In this document: piece by piece, positions 17,798 to 25,655 of the stretch
How the letters are laid out: every line of letters begins with the position of its first letter
Numbering within the stretch: position 1 is the stretch's first letter
IMG/VR virus record: IMGVR_UViG_3300013233_000151
Span: 1 to 64,000 of that record
DNA: 64,000 nucleotides
From: a virus
Direction: 5' to 3' (one strand)
Translations under genes and position numbers: made by a program
Notes under the pieces: generated by a model
The model's database searches: none
What the model saw: the letters and a program-made list of their open reading frames with translations, nothing else
Told to the model about the DNA's origin: nothing

Positions 17798-19440
17798 GGC
17801 TCGTCGAGTACCTGTTCGGGGACCCCGGAGGACCGCCGCAGCCCGACTACGGCTACAGCACGATGGCCGTGGACGGTGAAGGGCTGAACGGTCTGGAGAC
17901 GCGCACCGAGCACCCGAGCGAGTACGGGTACGGCACGCCCGGCGTCGCGCACATGGATGGACGCCCGATCCCTCACCTCGCGCGTCCGTACGACCAAGGT
18001 ACGGCGATGCGTTACCGCGCCATGCTCGGCTTCCACGAGTCGATCGACGAAGCGGCGACGTGGAAGCGTGAGAGAGCGGGGCGGTACATATCCTCAGACG
18101 GTTGGATAGTGGAACAGTTTCAGGGGACGCTGCATCCGCGTTGGGGGGTTTGGCCTCCAGGTAGTGATACAGCGATAGACGAGCACGTTCTGTATGGGCG
18201 CACATTGCGAGAGGCGAAAGCAGCGGCGGACCGTGAGTCCAATGATGAGTCGATCGACGAGGTACGGATAGCCACCGACAAATGGCGCATCAACTACGGC
18301 CAAGGTCAGGTATCGCGTACGTTCAAGACGCGCAAGGATGTGAAGCGTGCATTTGGTCAGTTAGCGCAGCATCGGGCGGGGCGGAAGGGCGCGTTCATCG
18401 AGTGGTTTGACTACGCAACTGCTGACCAGGGAGACGGCGATTGGATCCCGCTGCGTGAGTCGATCGACGAGGTGCTCAAGAAGGGCGAGAACGTCCAGAG
18501 CGCCGGTGACAACAAGGCGATTGCTCGACTGGAGAAGGGCGCGTACCCCGCGAGAGCCGAGGACGGCATGGGCTTCTGCTTTCAGTGGGCGGACGGACGC
18601 GGCATCTGCGCGTTTAGGTTGAAGGCCGATGCGCTGCGCTGGGCTAAAGAGCAGCCGCGCGACATCGTGAAGTTCTGGTACGGCGAGCCCGTGCACTCGA
18701 ACGGCAAGTTCCGCATTCGGGTCGTGGACCACTACAGCAAAGAAGAGAGCTTGGACGAGACGTGGGCCTCGGACATCAAGAAGCTCAAGATGGCGAAGGA
18801 CGATGAAGCGATCCCGACCATGTGGAAGCTCGAAGCGCGCTTGCGTGCGTCGGGACACTTGCATGATGGGCTCAGCCTCACTTTCTTCTGCCCCGTCTAC
18901 TTCGCCGGTCAGATGATCGTCGAGGCGTTGCTAGATAAGACGGACGAGAACGGCGAACTGCTTGTCTTCTCGTTGCCCTCCATCACAGACCCGGAGCGCA
19001 TTCAGATCGGACTTGCGCAGATGCTCAGCCTCGGCATCAAGGACCCGGAGCGTCATCTCAAGCGGATCAAAAAGGGCAAGGACAAGGGCAAGCTGGCGTT
19101 GCGCTGCTACTCGATGCTTCCAGGTATCGAGGGCGTGGGGTCGGCCATCAACTACGCGCACATCGGACAAGAGGCCGTTCAGCTCGGCGCGTTCATGCTC
19201 GTGCCGGACGAGTGGGTAAACGAGGGCGATCCCTACAACAAGAGCTATCGCTTCCCGGGTGAGGTCGGCTACAGCCCGTACTGGCGAATCCCTCCGTTCA
19301 ACGAGATGCGGAAGATCCGTCCGAAGCTCGCGGCTGACTTTCTCAAGGGCGGCACCGTGAGGAGACCGGGAACTGTCAAGAACGAGTCGATAACGAAGTT
19401 CAGCGAGTTGCTGAACGAGCGATCCGGCAGTCTTTCGTGA
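17794..19440 (+). CDS. Polyprotein D with four ES(I/L)DE sites
   Basis: 548 aa from GTG 17794, which overlaps the previous TGA. Four near-identical sites, ESIDE at 82-86, 152-156, 222-226 and ESLDE at 318-322, cut the chain into pieces of about 70, 70, 96 and 226 residues. Three are almost identical in DNA (GAGTCGATCGACGA). The last piece is globular (FFCPVYFAGQMIVEALL...) with no known motif. Three of the four sites are followed by Ala, Val, Val; the fourth by Thr. It is the last member of the polyprotein block. A C-terminal NESITKFSELLNE looks like the peptide tails of other phage internal proteins. Confidence 0.75.
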   Translation: MRLVEYLFGDPGGPPQPDYGYSTMAVDGEGLNGLETRTEHPSEYGYGTPGVAHMDGRPIPHLARPYDQGTAMRYRAMLGFHESIDEAATWKRERAGRYISSDGWIVEQFQGTLHPRWGVWPPGSDTAIDEHVLYGRTLREAKAAADRESNDESIDEVRIATDKWRINYGQGQVSRTFKTRKDVKRAFGQLAQHRAGRKGAFIEWFDYATADQGDGDWIPLRESIDEVLKKGENVQSAGDNKAIARLEKGAYPARAEDGMGFCFQWADGRGICAFRLKADALRWAKEQPRDIVKFWYGEPVHSNGKFRIRVVDHYSKEESLDETWASDIKKLKMAKDDEAIPTMWKLEARLRASGHLHDGLSLTFFCPVYFAGQMIVEALLDKTDENGELLVFSLPSITDPERIQIGLAQMLSLGIKDPERHLKRIKKGKDKGKLALRCYSMLPGIEGVGSAINYAHIGQEAVQLGAFMLVPDEWVNEGDPYNKSYRFPGEVGYSPYWRIPPFNEMRKIRPKLAADFLKGGTVRRPGTVKNESITKFSELLNERSGSLS

Positions 19441-19504
19441 AACACCTTTGGAGGCTTCTCATGGCGCTCCTTCGGTTCGCCTCCGGGCGCGTGGAGACGA
19501 CTCC

Positions 19505-19705
19505 GTGAGCCGTCCTCTCGTGCGCTTGCGGGGCTGGTGGCGTCTCAAGCGCCGTCGCTGCCCCGAGTGCGGGGGGGCCGCGCATATCGTGCAACAGTGT
19601 CGCGTCTGCTACGGATGGTCCGGCCGAAGTGCAAACCAGGGCCGACAGCCCGCCCGGGAGCTGCTCCAGAATTGGCGCGAACGCTTCGCCGCCAAAGAAA
19701 AATGA
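19505..19705 (+). CDS. Small zinc-knuckle protein (66 aa)
   Basis: GTG 19505 has GGAG about 9 bases upstream, which fixes the start within a longer open frame. The product is basic (RLKRRR) followed by CPECGGAAHIVQQCRVC, a CxxC...CxxC zinc knuckle. It is probably a small nucleic-acid-binding protein; its role is unknown. It opens the accessory block after the polyproteins. Confidence 0.55.
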   Translation: MSRPLVRLRGWWRLKRRRCPECGGAAHIVQQCRVCYGWSGRSANQGRQPARELLQNWRERFAAKEK

Positions 19706-19721
19706 CGGCCCGGTGTAGACA

Positions 19722-19925
19722 TTGAGGTGTTTCCTTTGCAAAAAGGTAGTGCGTCCGGGCGAATCCCATACCCCGCACAAGGCACCGATTCAAGGTCGGC
19801 TTAGGGCAACCAACTCACACACGAGCTGCTTTGATGATGCTAAGCGCAGGGGGTACACGAGACCCAAATCCCCGATGATTCAAGCGCATGGCAAAAAAGA
19901 AGGCAAAGAAGAAGGCTCGACGTAA
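19722..19925 (+). CDS. Possible small Cys/His protein
   Basis: A TTG-started frame of 67 aa with CFLC near the N-terminus and two His plus a Cys (HTPHK...SHTSC), compatible with a zinc site. It overlaps the next gene by 38 bases and has no clear ribosome site; a lone GTAGAC lies at 19715 without a matching -10. The reading is plausible but weak. Confidence 0.35.
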   Translation: MRCFLCKKVVRPGESHTPHKAPIQGRLRATNSHTSCFDDAKRRGYTRPKSPMIQAHGKKEGKEEGST

Positions 19926-21138
19926 GGCCGCCCCCACCAAGTACGCGAGCGTAGTGGTCGAGACGCTCGCGCTCGACGAGATTGCGGACGCGCCGTACAA
20001 CGCGCGCCTGATCTCGCAAGAGGCATTGTCAGGGCTCACGCAGAGCCTCCTCGACTTCGGACTTCTCACGCACCCCGTCGTCAACAAGACGGACGACGGC
20101 TACGTGATGGTGAGCGGCCACCAACGCCGCAAGCTCCTACGCGACGCGGGCGTGACAGAAGTGGATTGCATCGTGGTCGAGTTCGACCCCGAGCAAGAGC
20201 GCCACGCCAACTACACGCTCAACAACCGCGAGATCCAGGGTGAGTTCGTTCCCGAACTGCTCAAGGATGTGTTGCAGCGGCTCAAGGAAGGCGCGGGCGA
20301 CGACTACAAGAAGATGTTCGAGCGCCTGCGCTTCGACACCTTGTACCGCTCGGTCACGCGACAGCTTGCCAAGAAGGTCGATCCGGCGAAGAACGGTAAG
20401 GTCTCACGCGGCAAGACGCGCGACGACGACATCCCGAACCTCGCGCGCTCAAAGGCCGTGTCGCAAGAGGGCGAAGTCTACCGGCTCGGCGATCACCTGC
20501 TCTACTGCGGCAAGGTGCGCGCGCCCGGTGCGCTCTCTATTTTCAACGTCGAGCAAGCCGACATCGCGTTCAGTTGGTACAGACAAGACGATCCGTTCAC
20601 GGAGGAGTTCCTCCAGGTCACGATCGGGCACACTCTCCAGAACACCGAAGGCGCGGTCTATCTGTCCACGCACTTTGATTCTCTAGCGGACGTGCAGAAC
20701 GCTTTCGACGCGATGGGCGGTCACTGGAGCAACACGCTCATGTGCACGTCGCCCACCACGAAGAAGGGGCTCAAGACGGATATCTACCGCGACGTGGTGG
20801 TGCCGGTCGTGTACGGGTGGCGCGAAGGAGCGCACCACACCTTTTTTGGTGGACGCCGCACGTCGAACCTCATGCCTCTGGAGACTTCACCGCTCAAGAC
20901 CGACGTAGCGGTTGAGATCGTGCTCGCGGCCTTGAAGAACAGCTCTCGTCCAGGCAACACGGTGCTCGACGCCTACATGGCGCACGGCGCGACGCTGATC
21001 GCAGCCGAGAAGTCCGGCCGCAAACTCATTGGCTACGTGGGTTCGGTCCGCGAGATGGACCGCATACGAAATCGTTGGACTCGTTTCGTTTACGGGCCGA
21101 GCGCCGATTGGAGAAAGAAGACGGAGGCACTTGGTTGA
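19888..21138 (+). CDS. ParB-like / degenerate DNA methyltransferase fusion
   Basis: 416 aa. A basic N-terminal tail (KKKAKKKARRK) is followed by a ParB/Srx-type domain with SGHQRRKLL, then a domain collinear with N4/N6 DNA methyltransferases. At the catalytic position, where its paralogue at 23882 has TDPPYN, this protein has ADIAFSWY (224-231). In the AdoMet loop it has DAYMAHGAT (361-369) instead of DPFAGSGTT. Both key motifs are therefore lost while the frame is intact, so it is probably a catalytically dead partner or DNA-binding subunit. The ribosome site is weak; the next gene overlaps as TTGA. Confidence 0.8.
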   Translation: MAKKKAKKKARRKAAPTKYASVVVETLALDEIADAPYNARLISQEALSGLTQSLLDFGLLTHPVVNKTDDGYVMVSGHQRRKLLRDAGVTEVDCIVVEFDPEQERHANYTLNNREIQGEFVPELLKDVLQRLKEGAGDDYKKMFERLRFDTLYRSVTRQLAKKVDPAKNGKVSRGKTRDDDIPNLARSKAVSQEGEVYRLGDHLLYCGKVRAPGALSIFNVEQADIAFSWYRQDDPFTEEFLQVTIGHTLQNTEGAVYLSTHFDSLADVQNAFDAMGGHWSNTLMCTSPTTKKGLKTDIYRDVVVPVVYGWREGAHHTFFGGRRTSNLMPLETSPLKTDVAVEIVLAALKNSSRPGNTVLDAYMAHGATLIAAEKSGRKLIGYVGSVREMDRIRNRWTRFVYGPSADWRKKTEALG

Positions 21139-21530
21139 ACGACATTCACGTCCTACGACATTTACTCTCTGAATTGCCGTTGTCAGACGAGCAGTTGGAG
21201 CCAGTAGCAGGAGTCGTGAATCGGATAGAAGAGGCGTTGCTCTCCACAGAAGCGACGCAGGCGCGCGTGCAGTCGATCGAGAACTTCGTTGACATGCGGT
21301 TCTTCAAGCAGGGCGAGCCGTGTCCCCTTTGCCATCGGAATTCCTACCACTCAAAGACGTGCTACCTGCGTTCGTCAACCGGGTGGGACTTGTTGGCTGA
21401 GCATGAAGCGACGCTGCACGAGAACGACGAGCTGAGGCAAGCACTCGCTATTCATCTCCCGCACAACGGGAAGACAGTCTTGTCGGGGGGCACGTATCGC
21501 GGTCTCAAGGCGCGCGCCCGCAGCGAATAG
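21135..21530 (+). CDS. Unknown zinc-binding-like protein (131 aa)
   Basis: TTG 21135 overlaps the preceding TGA and has GGAGG seven bases upstream, a strong site that decides this start. The protein is helical (LLSELPLSDEQLEPVAG...) with CPLCHRNSYHSKTC in the middle, a likely zinc site. It is translationally coupled to the pseudo-methyltransferase. No family recognised. Confidence 0.65.
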   Translation: MNDIHVLRHLLSELPLSDEQLEPVAGVVNRIEEALLSTEATQARVQSIENFVDMRFFKQGEPCPLCHRNSYHSKTCYLRSSTGWDLLAEHEATLHENDELRQALAIHLPHNGKTVLSGGTYRGLKARARSE

Positions 21531-21580
21531 CACGACGACCGGAACTTGCCGGTCGCCACTCTTGTTTTGAGGTATGTGCG

Positions 21581-23350
21581 TTGAAGAGGACGCTTTGTTT
21601 GCTCGTGCTGCTGTTCGCAGCACCGTTAGTGGTGGCGCAGTCCACCGATACTGATCCGACCGACTCACTGAGTCGGTACATACGCAAGCTTGAGGCGCGG
21701 GTGTCGGCACTCGAAGAGGCGATGTCCCGCTATCATCCGCAGGAGCCTCCGGTTGAGCCTCCGGTTGTGCCGCCGGTTGAGCCTCCGGTTGTGCCGCCTA
21801 TCGGTGGCTGGCCCGTCGCACCCACGGTGTCGCTCGTGTACGACAGCCGTGCCGACGATCCGGTGCCGTTCACCATAGCACCCGTGCAGTGGGAGGCTCG
21901 TGAGGGACGACGCTTTTGTAAGGCCGCGCAGACGGTTGAGCAGACGCAGTTCATCGTATGGTTCGAGCAGGTCGAGGGACTCGATGCCACGCGCGTCACC
22001 GTGGCGGCGATCAATGGGCTCTACGGGGTTGGTCCCGCTTACTTCGAGCACTACCGCGTGACAGTGGGGCATGAGCTGCTGGCCGACATCCGAGGTCGAA
22101 ACGTCATCCCGCCGCGCTTTGCGATCTTCCGCAGGCTCAGCGTTGGGCCGGACGCGGATGTGCTGGGCGGATGGACGTATCTGCCGACCGACCCGGCGCT
22201 CCCTCAGTGGGCAGCCTCCAAGGCTGCGAAAGATACTGCTAAGCGGACGGCGTTCCCGTTCCAGCGGCACAACGGAAAGCCGGTTGACATCGGCCCCTAC
22301 AATTTCTTCTGGCCTGATCATTCTCTCAGCGATTCACATGGCGGCTATGGGGTCGCGCCCTTCCACGGAGGTCCGGACGACTGGCTCGTGTGCCCCGAGG
22401 GACGGGCGAACCGTGAGGCCGAGATGCTGCTGGACTTCCAGCGTCCGATCTGGATGCTCAACGCCGACTACACGCCGTTCTCTCCGTTTGTTTCCTATTG
22501 GATGGGCCGTACGAGCGCGCACGAGCCTCCTGGCTATCGGTACACCGTGGACGACTGGTGCCCGTATGCGTCCGAGCTGATTACCTATAAGTTCTACGAT
22601 TTATCGCATCTCAGTCGAGGCACTTCGGGTGCCGCTGCGCTCGCCGCCTATGACATCGTGGGCGAGGCGTGCTTGGAGATGGTGTTCACGGACTTCAAGA
22701 CGGCGTACTCGCTCGATCCCAATCACCCGGGTAAGGACCAGGGCAACTTCTTGCTATTCCCGTTGTGGAAGAAGATCGAGGTCACGAACGGGCCGGGCAA
22801 CGGCGGCGACCGAAGCCTCGCTCACCTGTTGCGATTGCTTAGGTGGTGCCGACCGTACTTCGACACCGAGCCCTACGACGTGGCTATGCGTGCGTTCACG
22901 CGCAAGCTCAGCGACGCCTATGGGATGACGAACGCTGGTAGCGCTCCGTGGGCTGCAAACCCGGCGGTCATGTCGGACCCGCTTACGCAGCCCATTAACT
23001 ACACGTTCCATCAACAGCTTGTGCTTTACGAGGAAAGTCGCTTCGGCGGTCTCGACGATCTGGTGGCGAAGGCTCGGCGTTTCCTGACAAAACGACCGCC
23101 CGCAGCGTTCGAGGTTCGTTCGGGCGATTTGCAAGACACGGTGTTCGATCGGCACAACACCGCGACAGTTAGTCAGGACAGACCGAAGTGGGGCTATCCT
23201 TGCTACGGGCAGATGACGCATGGCGTGTGGGTGGGGTTCGACAACGCTCAGCAGTTCGCCGCTGCGATGGAAGCTCGGGGCGTGAACGGAAGTAGTCAGG
23301 ATTACGACTGCACGCCGCGATCGCTGTGGGCGGAAAATGAGGACAGATGA
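21581..23350 (+). CDS. Secreted protein with signal peptide and Pro-rich linker
   Basis: 589 aa from TTG 21581 (GAGG just upstream). The N-terminus KRTLCLLVLLFAAPLVVAQ is a textbook Sec signal peptide with a likely cut after VVA. Next come a short coiled coil (YIRKLEARVSALEEAM) and a linker of PPV repeats, then about 500 residues of Trp/Tyr-rich globular domain, helical in its second half. I cannot assign a fold; a sugar-active enzyme is a guess. Exported proteins are uncommon in phages and usually act in lysis or at the host surface. A single-pass mini membrane protein follows directly (ATGA overlap). Confidence 0.75.
   Translation: MKRTLCLLVLLFAAPLVVAQSTDTDPTDSLSRYIRKLEARVSALEEAMSRYHPQEPPVEPPVVPPVEPPVVPPIGGWPVAPTVSLVYDSRADDPVPFTIAPVQWEAREGRRFCKAAQTVEQTQFIVWFEQVEGLDATRVTVAAINGLYGVGPAYFEHYRVTVGHELLADIRGRNVIPPRFAIFRRLSVGPDADVLGGWTYLPTDPALPQWAASKAAKDTAKRTAFPFQRHNGKPVDIGPYNFFWPDHSLSDSHGGYGVAPFHGGPDDWLVCPEGRANREAEMLLDFQRPIWMLNADYTPFSPFVSYWMGRTSAHEPPGYRYTVDDWCPYASELITYKFYDLSHLSRGTSGAAALAAYDIVGEACLEMVFTDFKTAYSLDPNHPGKDQGNFLLFPLWKKIEVTNGPGNGGDRSLAHLLRLLRWCRPYFDTEPYDVAMRAFTRKLSDAYGMTNAGSAPWAANPAVMSDPLTQPINYTFHQQLVLYEESRFGGLDDLVAKARRFLTKRPPAAFEVRSGDLQDTVFDRHNTATVSQDRPKWGYPCYGQMTHGVWVGFDNAQQFAAAMEARGVNGSSQDYDCTPRSLWAENEDR
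21743..21799 (+). repeat. 12-bp tandem repeat (Pro-rich linker)
   Basis: Almost five units of GAGCCTCCGGTT or GTGCCGCCGGTT, encoding EPPV/VPPV. A slippage-prone linker. Confidence 0.85.
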
Positions 23351-23475
23351 TCCAGTATGAACTCGACGACGACGCTGACCGAGGCCCTTGGTCGCGTTGG
23401 TGTTGCGTCGGGTGCTTCCTATACTGCTCGGTAGTGATCGCGGGCGTCGTCTGGGCGCTGCGAGCCTTTCTCTGA
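23347..23475 (+). CDS. Mini membrane protein (42 aa)
   Basis: ATG 23347 overlaps the preceding stop (ATGA) and the frame ends at TGA 23473-23475. The product has an acidic, soluble first 17 residues (MIQYELDDDADRG...) and then one hydrophobic segment, CCVGCFLYCSVVIAGVVWAL, with four cysteines, ending RAFL. That is one transmembrane helix, probably N-in. Coupling to the secreted protein suggests a joint envelope role such as lysis or superinfection exclusion, but nothing in the sequence proves it. Confidence 0.55.
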   Translation: MIQYELDDDADRGPWSRWCCVGCFLYCSVVIAGVVWALRAFL

Positions 23476-23485
23476 TGATCGAGCC

Positions 23486-23854
23486 GTGAACCCCCTGGAG
23501 TACAGCTCCGTTGATTGGCAACTCCTCTTTGAGTTGCGGATCTCGCTCCTGCATGGCAAGCCTTTGCCGATGACTACGCTGCGGATCATGCGCGAGCGGG
23601 GGTGGATTGCACTTCCGCTTCCTGAGCAGTGGGTGTCGGTCCGCGCCGTGTTGTCTGACGACGTGTCACAGGAGACGATCGAGGCGTTCAGCTACGTGCT
23701 CGCCGTCCCGATCCTGTTGCCCGTCGGAGAGCGTGAGCTGAATCTCTTCACGAGCTTCTACGCCGATGAGGACATCGAGGCGCTGTACTCGGAAGAATTG
23801 GACGGGGAGGTGGACGACGTGGACATCGAAGACGAAGATGGAACGGAATACTGA
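23486..23854 (+). CDS. Unknown protein with acidic tail (122 aa)
   Basis: GTG 23486, ten bases after the mini membrane protein. The first 95 residues form a compact alpha/beta domain (WQLLFELRISLL...); the last 27 are almost all Asp/Glu (EELDGEVDDVDIEDEDG). An acidic tail of this kind is seen in DNA mimics and assembly factors. No family recognised. Confidence 0.65.
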   Translation: MNPLEYSSVDWQLLFELRISLLHGKPLPMTTLRIMRERGWIALPLPEQWVSVRAVLSDDVSQETIEAFSYVLAVPILLPVGERELNLFTSFYADEDIEALYSEELDGEVDDVDIEDEDGTEY

Positions 23855-23881
23855 AATCCCTTCCTACATCGAGGAGGCACC

Positions 23882-25126
23882 ATGACGAAGGCGCAGATCA
23901 AGTCAGAATTGAAGGTCGAGAAGTTCGACCTGCGCAAGCTGGAGTTCGCGGACTACAACCCGCGAATGATGACGCCCGAGGCCCGCACGGGCCTCAATGA
24001 GTCGCTTGACTCGCTCGGCCTCCTGGAGCTGCCGATCGTCAACGTGAGCCAGGACCCGCCCAGGATCATCGGCGGACACCAGCGCGTGCGCGAGATGCTC
24101 GAAGAGGGCTACACGCACGCCGACTGTGTGGTGACGCGCATGGACGACGTGGCGGAGATGGCGGCGAACATCGCGCTCAACAACTACGCGACGCAAGGCA
24201 CGTTCGACCCAGTGAAGGCGCTGCCAGATCTCGACCGCATAGCGAAGCGTCTGCCGAAGCCCAACTTCACGCGCTTCAACGAGATGGGGAACAAGCTGCG
24301 CGAGCAGGCGCGTCGCGTGCAGGCGAGCCTGAACCCCAAGGCGGGTGATTCGCTCACTAGCAAGCAGGCGACGTCGGACTCCGAGGCAGGGATCATCTAC
24401 AAGCTCGGTGAGCACCGCCTCTACTGCGGCGACTTCCACGAGGGCATCCCGGCGCTGCTAAAGCGCAAGAAGGCAGCGGTCACGATCACGGACCCGCCCT
24501 ACAACCTCGCGTACACGAGCGGCAAGTGGTTCCGTAACGACAAGCTGCGCGAGGAGATCTCGGGAGACGAACAGAGCCCCGAGGAGTGGGAAGACTTCGT
24601 GCGCGAGTTCTGCGCCGCGATCATCAAGGCCACGAAGGGCTCGATCTATTTGTTCACGGCGGCCAAGGAGCTGTCGGTCGTGCAGCGCGCGTTCGAGCGC
24701 GAGGGCGGCGACCTACACCGCTGGCTCGTGTGCGCCAAGAACGCGCACACGCTCTCGCCCGGTGATTACCACCCGCAGTACGAGCTGATCCTATGGGGCT
24801 CGAAGCACGGCATCGAGATCGACTACTACGGAGAGCCCAAGACGAACGTGATCCAGACGAAGCGTCCGTCCAAATCTCCGCTGCACCCGGCGCAGAAAAC
24901 GGTGGAGCTGGTACGCGAGCTGGTCGAAGATGCGACCGACGTGGGCGACCTGATCCTCGATCCGTTCGCTGGCTCGGGCACGACGTTGTGCGTGGCCGAA
25001 GAGGGTGAGCGCGTCTGCTACGCGGTCGAGATCGACCCTGAGCACTGCGACACGATCCGTCGTAGATGGGCTGAACAAGTCCACGGTGCAAACGCCAAGT
25101 GGAAGACCCTGACCCCTGAAATCTGA
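23882..25126 (+). CDS. ParB-like / DNA N4/N6 methyltransferase fusion (active copy)
   Basis: 414 aa, with GAGGAGG upstream of ATG 23882. The N-terminal ParB/Srx domain carries GGHQR at 64-68. The C-terminal methyltransferase has an intact catalytic TDPPYN (D204-Y207) and an AdoMet loop DPFAGSGTT (360-368), the order of beta-class N6-adenine/N4-cytosine enzymes. It should methylate phage or host DNA, protecting it from restriction or marking it. ParB-methylase fusions are known from phages and mobile elements. The degenerate paralogue at 19888 matches it along its length. Confidence 0.9.
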   Translation: MTKAQIKSELKVEKFDLRKLEFADYNPRMMTPEARTGLNESLDSLGLLELPIVNVSQDPPRIIGGHQRVREMLEEGYTHADCVVTRMDDVAEMAANIALNNYATQGTFDPVKALPDLDRIAKRLPKPNFTRFNEMGNKLREQARRVQASLNPKAGDSLTSKQATSDSEAGIIYKLGEHRLYCGDFHEGIPALLKRKKAAVTITDPPYNLAYTSGKWFRNDKLREEISGDEQSPEEWEDFVREFCAAIIKATKGSIYLFTAAKELSVVQRAFEREGGDLHRWLVCAKNAHTLSPGDYHPQYELILWGSKHGIEIDYYGEPKTNVIQTKRPSKSPLHPAQKTVELVRELVEDATDVGDLILDPFAGSGTTLCVAEEGERVCYAVEIDPEHCDTIRRRWAEQVHGANAKWKTLTPEI

Positions 25127-25129
25127 ACC

Positions 25130-25633
25130 ATGATCCTCATCGCAGGACTGCCTTCCAGCGGCAACCATCTTGTTTACACGCACGTTCGCAGGGGCGTGGC
25201 GGCGCGCGATGGTGAGCACAGCGTCGAGGGCGTGGACCGTGAGACGGTGCAGATCTGGCACGGCGACAACGAGAGCCCGAACCTCAAGCGCCCCGAGGGA
25301 GATCGCGTGGTGCTCGTCATACCTGTGCGCAACGAAGCGGTGCGTAAGCTGTCGCTACAGCTCCGCATGGAGACACAAAAGCGCGGACCCTTCCCGCTCG
25401 ATAATGATACGATGCGTCGCAACGTAGCGCGCCTTATCGTGCGCGAGGATGCGTGCTGGTACGGCGTCAGCTACGAGGGCCTGATTGTGGATTCGGAACG
25501 CCTTGGTCGGGACCTCTTCGACTGGTTAGGTCTCCCGTGGGTGGAGTGGCCGGACGATGGGAGGTCGCATCAAGGACCCGTTTTCGACGCCAATAAGGCA
25601 CATTCTTCGTCTGGACCCAGCGTCCAGACCTGA
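25130..25633 (+). CDS. Sulfotransferase-like P-loop protein
   Basis: 167 aa. GLPSSGNH at residues 6-13 is the PAPS-binding loop type of sulfotransferases; VIPVRNEAVRKLSL resembles the 3'-phosphate loop; VSYEGLI...DLFDWLGLPW matches the C-terminal YEDL...FLGLP signature. It is short for the family (usually 220-300 aa), so some of the substrate domain is missing. The substrate is unknown. It starts 4 bases after the methyltransferase. The last codons lie in a copy of the 17-bp dyad. Confidence 0.6.
   Translation: MILIAGLPSSGNHLVYTHVRRGVAARDGEHSVEGVDRETVQIWHGDNESPNLKRPEGDRVVLVIPVRNEAVRKLSLQLRMETQKRGPFPLDNDTMRRNVARLIVREDACWYGVSYEGLIVDSERLGRDLFDWLGLPWVEWPDDGRSHQGPVFDANKAHSSSGPSVQT
25611..25627 (+). 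repeat. 17-bp dyad element, copy 4
   Basis: CTGGACCCAGCGTCCAG, with the dyad extended to 8-bp arms (GTCTGGAC/GTCCAGAC). It sits at the 3' end of the sulfotransferase-like gene, 29 bases before the MazG-like start. Confidence 0.75.
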
Positions 25634-25655
25634 CCCCCCTACATCGAGGGACCCT

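Noticed and set aside
19715-19744. GTAGAC as a further promoter copy
   Set aside because: The bases 18-19 downstream are CAAAAA, with no TAnnnT, so the -10 half is missing.
21743-21799. CRISPR-like short repeats
   Set aside because: Contiguous 12-bp units in frame coding a Pro-rich linker; no spacers.
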